Assembly: GCA_036732565.1 (NCBI GenBank)
Contig: DAINCF010000442.1
Coordinates: 1-6,179, forward strand
Direction: 5' to 3'
From: JAIVJN01 sp036732565
GTDB taxonomy: Bacteria; Acidobacteriota; Vicinamibacteria; Vicinamibacterales; UBA2999
Length of the DNA: 6,179 bases
Shown: positions 1-5,238 of the stretch, one piece after another
Position numbering within the stretch: position 1 is the first letter of the stretch
Layout of the letters: the number at the start of each line of letters is the position of its first letter
Program-made: the position numbers and the translations under genes
Notes under the pieces: generated by a model
What the model was told of the DNA's origin: nothing
Database searches by the model: none
Seen by the model: only the letters and a program-made list of their open reading frames with translations

Positions 1-1803
1 GGCGGCCTGCCAGGACGCGCCGCCGCCCGCGCCGCCCGATCGGCCGCCGCCATAGCCCGTCCACCCTTCGGAGGACGTCGAGGTGCTGGTCGATGTGCTC
101 GTGGACGTCGTATTGGAGACGCGTCCTCCGCGGGACCCCGGGCTCGCGTGCCGTACCGACCAGTGATCCATCTCCTTGCCGAGCCCGAACGCGAGCAGCC
201 ACGGATACCAGTCGTCATACAAGGACGGCCGCGCCTTTCCGAGCTCCGACGCGAAGAACGCTCGCCCCGCGGCAAGGGTCTTCCGGAACGCCATCGCGTC
301 GCCCCGCTGGCGCGACTTCATCGCGTTGATCGAGGCGTGCGTCAGCGCAATCGCCATGGCGACCAGGCCGAAGACGATGACGGGATGGAGATCGACGTGG
401 CCGGTGCCGGCATAGAACCAGAGAAACGCGGCAGCGCCGAGCGCGATCGAGAGCGCAGGCACGAGGCAGATCAGCGCCGCTCCACGGCCCCAGGCCAGAT
501 ACGCGCGAAACCGCGAGCCCACCACCCAACCGATGCCCGCGACGATGGTCATGGCGATCGCCAGCAGCACGGTGCTGGCGCCGAGCGGCTGTCCCAACCA
601 CCACATGACGATCAGCGCGGCGAGACCCACGAGGAAGATCGTGCCGCTGATGCCCTTGAATCGGCGTGGTGCATCGCTCCGCGGCAGCACGCGCTCGACC
701 GCCAACTCGAGCTCGGCGCGAATCTCGTTCGCGGGATTGAAGCCCTTGGTGCGATAGTGCGTCTTGACCGCCGACGTGCTGGTCTCGGTGCGGCCGTTGA
801 AGAACAGGCGGTTGACCAGCGTGCCTTCGTGTCCCTCCAGCTTGGTTCGATCGACCTTCAAACGCAGGGTCATCGACGGACGCTTCTCGCTTTCCTTGCC
901 GACGTCGCTTTCCAGCTTGCCCTCGCTGACCATCTTCGCGATCAGCGAGACGACTTCAGGCGTCCCGATGTCTTCGTCCCAGATCGCACCGACGACCTCG
1001 GCAGGGTGCTTCAGAATGTGCTCCCGCAGCCACGGCTCGTCCACTCGCCCGGTCGCAAGCGGGGCGAATCGACCGTACGACTGCTCGCGGTTGAAGAACC
1101 AGAGCACGGCAACGACGGTGAAGCCGATCAAGATCGGCACACCCATCGCGATCGAGGGCGGCCGGGACAGGTCGAGCGTCGCCGGCACGCCCGCGCCGGT
1201 GTAGCGAAGCGGAAGGTTCAGGACGAAGGTCTCGCCTGGCGGCAGCGGTCCCGCCGTGTACTCGGAGCGGAGGTCGGACGCCGGTTGCCACGCTGGATCG
1301 AGCGTGAGCCGCAGCGCAAAGCGCTCGATCGATCCCTCGCGATCGCGAAACGCGAAGTCGTGATCCAGCGTGTACCTGTCGCCTTCACGTAAGAGGATGC
1401 CCGACAGCGCGTACCGGAGCTCGTAACGAATGACGGTGTTGACGAACAGCGGATCGGATGGGCTGCGGCTGCGCCATCGCAGCGTGGTCCGGTCGATCCA
1501 CGCATAGTCATCGACATCGTCGAGGCTCGAGTCCTCGCTAAGCTCCTGCCAGGCGCCGTTCTCGCTGCGATAGATGCCGGTGAACGAGAGCCGGTGGCGC
1601 GGATGGAGCCTGAACCGGCGCTCGCCGCCATTCCAATCGCCGCTGAAAACCATCGTCTGCGTCTCGGCGATGTGCAAGGTGCCGGTGGCGTCGAGGTGCG
1701 CGGTCACGTCGAAGCTGTCCCAATGCAGCTCGCGTTGCGCGAAGGCCGCGCTGGGCATGAGGAGCAAGAGTGCGGCGATGGCGCACGCGCGTAAGCGATT
1801 CAT
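1..1803 (-). CDS. DUF2207-domain membrane protein, C-terminus cut by window edge
   Basis: A predicted exported membrane protein of unknown biochemical role; 601 codons are visible and no stop is reached. Residues 1-22 form a clear signal peptide (basic start, Leu-rich core, cleavage after AFA). Residues about 25-210 form the beta-rich extracytoplasmic DUF2207 domain. Hydrophobic segments fall near 218-237, 384-402, 409-429, 441-464 and 472-492, with a charged cytoplasmic region of about 145 residues after the first. The motif YPWLLAFGLGKE (533-544) is typical of the conserved DUF2207 C-terminal part. It is followed by a Ser/Thr run (565-578) and a Gly-rich tail (584-599), and such proteins often end in a glycine-rich low-complexity tail, so little is probably missing. 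The ATG at 1803 is chosen because it gives the signal peptide directly; it lies one base after the stop of the upstream gene, with only a distant GAGGTGAG as ribosome site. Family assignment is from remembered family features; function is unknown. Confidence 0.88.
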   Translation of the reverse strand, partial: MNRLRACAIAALLLLMPSAAFAQRELHWDSFDVTAHLDATGTLHIAETQTMVFSGDWNGGERRFRLHPRHRLSFTGIYRSENGAWQELSEDSSLDDVDDYAWIDRTTLRWRSRSPSDPLFVNTVIRYELRYALSGILLREGDRYTLDHDFAFRDREGSIERFALRLTLDPAWQPASDLRSEYTAGPLPPGETFVLNLPLRYTGAGVPATLDLSRPPSIAMGVPILIGFTVVAVLWFFNREQSYGRFAPLATGRVDEPWLREHILKHPAEVVGAIWDEDIGTPEVVSLIAKMVSEGKLESDVGKESEKRPSMTLRLKVDRTKLEGHEGTLVNRLFFNGRTETSTSAVKTHYRTKGFNPANEIRAELELAVERVLPRSDAPRRFKGISGTIFLVGLAALIVMWWLGQPLGASTVLLAIAMTIVAGIGWVVGSRFRAYLAWGRGAALICLVPALSIALGAAAFLWFYAGTGHVDLHPVIVFGLVAMAIALTHASINAMKSRQRGDAMAFRKTLAAGRAFFASELGKARPSLYDDWYPWLLAFGLGKEMDHWSVRHASPGSRGGRVSNTTSTSTSTSTSTSSEGWTGYGGGRSGGAGGGASWQAA

Positions 1804-1807
1804 GTCA
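1801..1807 (-). promoter_or_regulatory. Translational coupling junction TGA-C-ATG
   Basis: The stop codon of the AlkZ-related gene (minus strand, 1807-1805) is separated by a single base from the ATG of the DUF2207 gene (1803-1801). The only purine-rich sequence upstream, GAGGTGAG, is about 17 bases from the ATG, too far for an ideal ribosome site. Re-initiation by ribosomes ending on the first gene is therefore the likeliest way the second is translated. Confidence 0.6.
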
Positions 1808-2659
1808 TCCGCACGCAAGGCTCACCTCGGGCTCGAGCGCGGGCCGGGCGACGTCCGCCGCCAGGCGATACGTGCCGGCCGACGGCATCGTCGCATAGCC
1901 CTCGGCCACGAGCGCGCGATTGCCGAGTCCGGCTTCGGGTCGCGACAGGCCGATGACGCGCGCCAGCTCGCCTGGGATCGTCATACCGGCGCCGTCGAGA
2001 AAGCAGCGGGCGATCTCGCGGACGGCGACGTCTCTCTTGACGCGCTTGAGCAGCGCGTCGGGGAATCGGCCGACGCCGAGGGTCCAGATATAGGTGAACT
2101 TCGGCTGATAGGAGACCTCGCTCGGCACGACGATCATCGCGGCTTGGAGCTCGTCGAGGGCTCGATAGAAGGGGATACGCTCCCTCACGCCGGACTCTTC
2201 GCGCAAGTCCGACGTGGCCATCTCCCATTCCTTGCGCAGGACGCGCAGGATCGATCGGGCGTTCTTGCTCAGGCGTTGCTTCTCTTCCGACCGCCGCACG
2301 CCCCAGATCGCGTTGAAGTGCGGGATCATCCGTGGCGCGATGAACATCGTCTTTCCACGTGCCAACTTGGCGTAGTAGATCTTGCCGCGGGCGACGATCT
2401 CGTCCTTCAACGTCCACGCCAGCGACGCTTCGACGTCTTTCTGGACGTTGCGCGGCATGACCGCGTCGCGGCGGCCGCACACGGCGACGTACAGGGAGGG
2501 CCCTGGCCGGCGCGAGTCGGTCATGCAGGCGGCAAAACCGACCCGCTCGATGAAGCGCTCCGCCTCGATCGCGGTCTCGATGCATCGCGTCGCTTCGCGG
2601 CGCCATCTTTCGTCGCGATACTCTTCGATCTCGGCTGGAATCTGGGGTTTGAGTGGCAC
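1805..2659 (-). CDS. AlkZ-related winged-helix protein (tentative)
   Basis: A soluble 284-residue protein. Overall pattern resembles proteins labelled AlkZ-related / winged-helix DNA-binding (HTH_42-like), a group named after a DNA glycosylase that unhooks interstrand crosslinks. What is visible: a charged helical N-terminus (8-40); a block FIERVGFAACMTD (36-48) with SLYVAVCGRRDAVMPRNVQK (55-74); a basic segment around 99-124; helical HTH-like stretches at 131-175 and 210-240; and a C-terminal wing-like stretch ending near 268. I do not see the QxQ or QxD-type catalytic motif of true AlkZ glycosylases, so DNA repair activity is not shown. It could be a sequence-specific DNA-binding protein instead. 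The start is GTG (minus strand, 2659-2657) with no good Shine-Dalgarno; no ATG lies in frame just upstream. Its stop is one base before the DUF2207 start, so the two genes are almost surely co-transcribed. Confidence 0.75.
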   Translation of the reverse strand: MPLKPQIPAEIEEYRDERWRREATRCIETAIEAERFIERVGFAACMTDSRRPGPSLYVAVCGRRDAVMPRNVQKDVEASLAWTLKDEIVARGKIYYAKLARGKTMFIAPRMIPHFNAIWGVRRSEEKQRLSKNARSILRVLRKEWEMATSDLREESGVRERIPFYRALDELQAAMIVVPSEVSYQPKFTYIWTLGVGRFPDALLKRVKRDVAVREIARCFLDGAGMTIPGELARVIGLSRPEAGLGNRALVAEGYATMPSAGTYRLAADVARPALEPEVSLACG

Positions 2660-2777
2660 GGCTGAAGATGTGGTGTTGGCGTCGATCCCAATACTATGCG
2701 CGGTTGTCTGTTGAGGGGAATCGTGGAGCGCTTGCGAAATTGGGTACGTAGGTCATCGCCTTCGTCAGCATCTCGCG

Positions 2778-2801
2778 CTCCTGACAGGACGGTGTCAGGA
2801 G
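2778..2801. promoter_or_regulatory. Inverted repeat, candidate operator of the VOC-WYL unit
   Basis: CTCCTGACA (2778-2786) and TGTCAGGAG (2793-2801) are perfect reverse complements separated by GGACGG. The site is the only strong dyad in the 189-base gap between divergent genes and lies 47 bases upstream of the VOC start codon, a normal place for an operator or a 5'-leader site. It has no following T run, so it does not look like a terminator. The inferred binder is the HTH-WYL regulator encoded two genes downstream, acting on its own operon. The divergent AlkZ-related gene starts 119 bases to the left and could share the site. Clear -35/-10 hexamers could not be chosen with confidence in this gap. 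Confidence 0.6.
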
Positions 2802-2837
2802 GCCGCTGCTACCTTCGCGTTGTTCGCAGGACGCGAC

Positions 2838-2843
2838 AGGAGG
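2838..2843 (+). promoter_or_regulatory. Ribosome binding site of the VOC gene
   Basis: A perfect AGGAGG with a five-base spacer before the ATG at 2849. It decides the start of the VOC gene: the open frame extends left to 2696, but only the 2849 start has a ribosome site, and it gives the standard short VOC N-terminus. Confidence 0.9.
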
Positions 2844-2848
2844 CAACC

Positions 2849-3214
2849 ATGACTCATCCGGTGATGTGGTTCGAAGTGCTCGGGACCGACGGCGGCAAGC
2901 TGCGCAAGTTCTACGGCGATCTCTTCGGGTGGACGTTCGATGTCATTCCCCAGAACGACTACGGCCTGGCCAAGACCGGCGACCCGCGCGGGATCCCCGG
3001 CGGCGTTGGATCCGCCTACTCGAGTACGCGCTCGTGGGTGACGTTCTACGCCGAGACTCCGGACGTGACCGCGTCGTTGACCAAAGCGCAAGCCTTGGGC
3101 GGGACGATCGTTGTGCCTCGCACCGTGATGCCCGATGTGGTCCTGGGCATCTTCGAGGATCCGGAGGGTCATCCCATCGGTCTCGTCGAGGCCACGGCGA
3201 CTGCCGCACAATAG
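2849..3214 (+). CDS. VOC-fold (glyoxalase/bleomycin resistance-like) protein
   Basis: A 121-residue cytoplasmic protein of the vicinal oxygen chelate superfamily. One beta-alpha-beta-beta-beta module opens with VMWFEVLGTDGGKLRKFYGDLF (5-26), the usual first strand plus helix, and includes GWTF (27-30). The second module begins at SWVTFYAETPDV (62-73), continues through the helix TASLTKAQALGG (74-85), and ends with IFEDPEGHPIGLVEA (101-115), the characteristic final strands. Candidate polar or metal-facing residues are His3, His108 and Glu114; the complete three- or four-ligand set of a true glyoxalase I is not evident, so metal binding and substrate are open. The size matches stand-alone VOC proteins that act as homodimers. 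It is followed after four bases by a YafY/WYL regulator, an arrangement common for this subgroup, suggesting a ligand-induced detoxification or sensing cassette. Substrate cannot be named from sequence. Confidence 0.93.
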   Translation: MTHPVMWFEVLGTDGGKLRKFYGDLFGWTFDVIPQNDYGLAKTGDPRGIPGGVGSAYSSTRSWVTFYAETPDVTASLTKAQALGGTIVVPRTVMPDVVLGIFEDPEGHPIGLVEATATAAQ

Positions 3215-3218
3215 GCGG

Positions 3219-3920
3219 ATGCGGCGGGCCGACCGTCTGTTCCGAATCGTCCAATTGCTCCGGCGTCGCCGCACCGTCGTGACGGCGCGGCAGATCGCGA
3301 GCAAGCTGGCGATCTCGGAACGGACGGTCTACCGCGACGTCCGCGATCTGATCGAGTCGGGAACGCCGATCAGCGGCGAAGCGGGCGTCGGCTACCGTCT
3401 GCACCCCGGCTACGACCTTCCGCCGCTCATGTTCGATCGCGAAGAGATTCAAGCGTTGGTGCTCGGCGCGCGCATCGTCGCGCAATTCGGCGATCCGTCG
3501 CTGGCGCGCGCGAGCGAGTCGATCCTCAGCAAAGTCGCCGGGGTGTTGCCGAAAGAGCTCGAGCCCTTGCTGGCCGACACGCGTCTCTTCGTCCCGCCGT
3601 TGGCGAGCGCCGCGAGCTCGGCGATGGGATTGGCGATCGCGCGCGAAGCCCTGAGCGCGCAGCGGCGCATGCACATGATCTACGCGAACGAGCGAGGCGA
3701 GCAGACCGAGCGAACCGTGCGCCCGCTCGGCGTCTTCTTCTGGGGCCGAACCTGGACGCTCGCGGCGTGGTGCGAAGCGCGAGCTGACTTTCGCAACTTC
3801 CGCTTGGATCGCATCAGCCACGCGGCGCTGCGTGATCGGTTCGATCAGGAGGCCGGACGAACCCTACGGGACATGCTTGCGCAGTACGGTCCGGCGGCGG
3901 TCAAGCTCCTCGATTCGTGA
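3219..3920 (+). CDS. YafY-type HTH-WYL transcriptional regulator
   Basis: A 233-residue cytoplasmic DNA-binding regulator, the usual length for the YafY group. Residues 4-62 form an HTH_11/DeoR-like winged helix: ADRLFRIVQLL opens it, the recognition region is ISERTVYRDVRDL (32-44), and GVGYRL (57-62) is the wing. Residues about 68-125 are a helical linker, and about 135-205 a WYL domain, where GRTWTLAAWCEARADFRNFR (176-195) followed by LDRI carries the ligand-binding core. The eponymous W-Y-L is W-T-L (179-181), as in many YafY proteins. WYL domains sense small molecules or nucleic acid, and these regulators commonly control an adjacent gene. The ATG at 3219 lies four bases after the VOC stop and gives the standard MRRADRLFRI start; its ribosome site is weak (GGCGG), implying coupling to the VOC gene. 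Its last 57 bases overlap the convergent membrane-protein gene. Confidence 0.95.
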   Translation: MRRADRLFRIVQLLRRRRTVVTARQIASKLAISERTVYRDVRDLIESGTPISGEAGVGYRLHPGYDLPPLMFDREEIQALVLGARIVAQFGDPSLARASESILSKVAGVLPKELEPLLADTRLFVPPLASAASSAMGLAIAREALSAQRRMHMIYANERGEQTERTVRPLGVFFWGRTWTLAAWCEARADFRNFRLDRISHAALRDRFDQEAGRTLRDMLAQYGPAAVKLLDS

Positions 3921-4490
3921 TCGAGCGCCCACCTCCGTGGTCACCACCGGATCCTTCTCCTGCTCCACGGGTGACGCCGCTGATCCGCGCAGCCACTCGG
4001 TCACCTTGCCAACGCAGGGCGGCAACGGATCGCATGCCAGCAAGTACAGCAGCACGGTCGTCAGGACGATCAGCGAGTAGGTGAGGAGCACGACGCCCAT
4101 CCGCAGATTGAGGTAGACGAACGCGGTCGGAAACGCCAGCACGAGCGAGAGCGTCAGGAACAGGAAGCGCAGGAGCGCATCGCGCACGCGCCGAGGATTC
4201 CTGAGCCCCTTGGCGACGCGCCGGTACTCGCTGCTCTCATAGGCTTCGACCGGCACCTTGAAGATCGTCTGGGTCAGCAGGTAGAACAATCCCACGCAAA
4301 ACAACCCAAGCCCGATCCGCAGCCCCACAGTGCTGATCCAGAAGTACCCAACCGCCGTCGCGAAGTACACGATGATGCTGAGGTTCGTGAGCTGTATCGC
4401 CAGCCACACGTTCGTCCTGCCGGTCAGCCGTTGAAACCCGTGACACAACCACTCGACGAGGCTCAACAGTGTTGAGTCGATGTACGTCAT
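3864..4490 (-). CDS. Four-helix membrane protein of unknown function
   Basis: A 208-residue integral membrane protein that I cannot assign to a named family. A short amphipathic N-terminus (1-27, with FQRLTGRTNVW) precedes four hydrophobic segments near 30-53, 55-75, 107-127 and 132-153. Between helices two and three is a basic cytoplasmic-looking loop, KVPVEAYESSEYRRVAKG (78-95) with RNPRRVRD (97-104). Just after helix four comes CDPLPPC (153-159), two cysteines around a proline turn, which could form a disulfide, a metal site or simply a structural cap. The tail (170-208) is charged and lacks membrane segments. Start ATG at 4490 has AGGG close upstream. It lies 79 bases downstream of the dinB-like gene on the same strand and may share its transcript. 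The 3' end overlaps the convergent WYL regulator by 57 bases. The hydropathy pattern and alternating loops make the coding call firm even though function is unknown. Confidence 0.85.
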   Translation of the reverse strand: MTYIDSTLLSLVEWLCHGFQRLTGRTNVWLAIQLTNLSIIVYFATAVGYFWISTVGLRIGLGLFCVGLFYLLTQTIFKVPVEAYESSEYRRVAKGLRNPRRVRDALLRFLFLTLSLVLAFPTAFVYLNLRMGVVLLTYSLIVLTTVLLYLLACDPLPPCVGKVTEWLRGSAASPVEQEKDPVVTTEVGARSRIEELDRRRTVLRKHVP

Positions 4491-4569
4491 CTGCCCTACG
4501 ACGATGATCCACGGCGCGCACGAGCTCCGGGCACCTAGTTAGACACCCATCCGCGTACTTTTGTTCGGA
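4491..4569. other. Short gap between dinB-like gene and membrane-protein gene
   Basis: Seventy-nine bases with no convincing terminator or promoter. A weak 5-bp pair, ATCCG (4549-4553) and CGGAT (4566-4570), is separated by a 12-base loop and includes part of the dinB-like stop codon. I treat the gap as an ordinary operon spacer, though an internal promoter cannot be excluded. Confidence 0.4.
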
Positions 4570-5124
4570 TCAGCCCTGCTTGCCGCTGATGATCCGCAGA
4601 TACGCCCGCCAGGGGCCGACTTCGTCGGCGTACACGTTCCCGAGCACGCGCGAGATCTGCATGAGGTGATCGAGGTCGTGGGCCACCCATGTGGCGAGCA
4701 GCTGGCGAAGCGTCACCGGGCCCAGGTCCGGGTGACGTCCGCGGCGGTCCAGGTCGGCATCGCTCAGTTGGAGCGACGCCAGGTCTTGAAGATTCGCGGC
4801 CCTGAGCGCGGCAAAGGCCTCGAGTCGACTCGCCAGGGTCGCGGGCTCGGAGATCTGCTGCGCGAAGCGATCGAAGCGATCGAAGGCGCGGGTATCGCCA
4901 TGCTCCAGAATGATCCGCGCGCGCGGCATCCAATCGGTTTCCTCGCCGTGAATCAGATGTCCGACGACGTCGAAGGCACTCCAGGTGCCGGTGCCTTCGT
5001 TCGCGACGATCCAGGGTTCTGGGAGGCTTCGTAGGAGCGCGTCGAGCGTGGCCGGTGTCCGCGCGAGAATGGCCGTGCCTTCGTCGAGCGTAAAGGTGCG
5101 CCGCGTGTGTTCGGTGATGCTCAT
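4570..5124 (-). CDS. DinB-fold putative metal-dependent protein
   Basis: A 184-residue soluble protein of the DinB/YfiT-like four-helix-bundle superfamily, whose members include thiol-dependent S-transferases and hydrolases using a three-histidine metal site. The signature residues are visible: His56 in FDVVGHLIHGE (51-61), and His149 and His153 in WVAHDLDHLMQI (146-157), the HxxxH motif of the last core helix. The segment TLDALLRSLPEPWIVANEG (26-44) with WSAFDVVGHL is the usual first-helix region, and PVTLRQLLATW (136-146) leads into the final helix. Length is normal. The start ATG (minus strand, 5124) has only a weak GGA ribosome site, but it fits the family N-terminus and no better start is seen. 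The substrate is unknown; low-molecular-weight thiol chemistry is a family-level possibility, not shown here. A membrane protein of unknown role follows on the same strand. A tandem 9-base repeat encodes FDRFDRF (81-87). Confidence 0.92.
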   Translation of the reverse strand: MSITEHTRRTFTLDEGTAILARTPATLDALLRSLPEPWIVANEGTGTWSAFDVVGHLIHGEETDWMPRARIILEHGDTRAFDRFDRFAQQISEPATLASRLEAFAALRAANLQDLASLQLSDADLDRRGRHPDLGPVTLRQLLATWVAHDLDHLMQISRVLGNVYADEVGPWRAYLRIISGKQG

Positions 5125-5136
5125 GGATGGGATCCA

Positions 5137-5151
5137 CGATCATTCTGATCG
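5137..5151. promoter_or_regulatory. 15-bp palindrome, candidate operator
   Basis: CGATCA (5137-5142), spacer TTC, TGATCG (5146-5151) is a perfect dyad. It lies in the 114-base gap between the divergent dinB-like and membrane-tethered regulator genes, 12 bases upstream of the dinB-like start, and covers the candidate -10 element. A protein bound here would be placed to repress the dinB-like gene; the divergent winged-helix regulator is the nearest possible binder, by inference only. Confidence 0.45.
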
Positions 5152-5170
5152 AAGCGCGGCAGAGTCGCAA
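5142..5170 (-). promoter_or_regulatory. Possible promoter of the dinB-like gene
   Basis: Read on the minus strand, TTGCGA (5170-5165) and CAGAAT (5147-5142) are separated by exactly 17 bases; each matches the sigma-70-type consensus at four of six positions. The -10 element would end 17 bases before the ATG at 5124, implying a short leader. Such matches arise by chance in GC-rich DNA, and Acidobacteriota promoters are not well defined, so this is a tentative call. Confidence 0.35.
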
Positions 5171-5238
5171 ATCGGTGGCTGCGTCCGAACCTGAGGCCGA
5201 CAACTGAGTTACGATGGCCGGCATCGCCATCTGAGCCC

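Noticed and set aside
148..1392. Long plus-strand open frame of 414 codons opposite the DUF2207 gene
   Set aside because: Its translation is Arg/His/Asp-rich low-quality sequence without domain pattern, while the opposite strand gives a signal peptide, membrane helices and family motifs. It is a GC-driven shadow.
1800..2606. Minus-strand 268-codon frame overlapping the AlkZ-related gene
   Set aside because: It is extremely Arg-rich and repetitive, typical of an out-of-frame reading; the 1805-2659 frame has normal composition and family-like blocks.
1574..2665. Plus-strand open frame of 363 codons opposite both minus-strand genes
   Set aside because: It spans the junction of two well-supported antisense genes and shows no coherent protein features.
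2660..2848. Sigma-70-type promoters for either divergent gene
   Set aside because: TAGTAT-like and TTGAGG-like hexamers exist, but no pair has both good matches and proper spacing, so no promoter is called.
2943..3821. Minus-strand 292-codon frame opposite the VOC and WYL genes
   Set aside because: The plus strand has two clearly recognised families with a perfect ribosome site; this frame is Arg-rich noise.
4549..4570. Possible stem-loop terminator between the dinB-like and membrane-protein genes
   Set aside because: The stem is only five base pairs with a 12-base loop and no clean T run after it on the minus strand.
4535..5230. Minus-strand 231-codon frame and its plus-strand counterpart 4561-5034 over the dinB-like gene
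   Set aside because: Both lack domain features, while the 4570-5124 minus frame carries the three-histidine DinB pattern.
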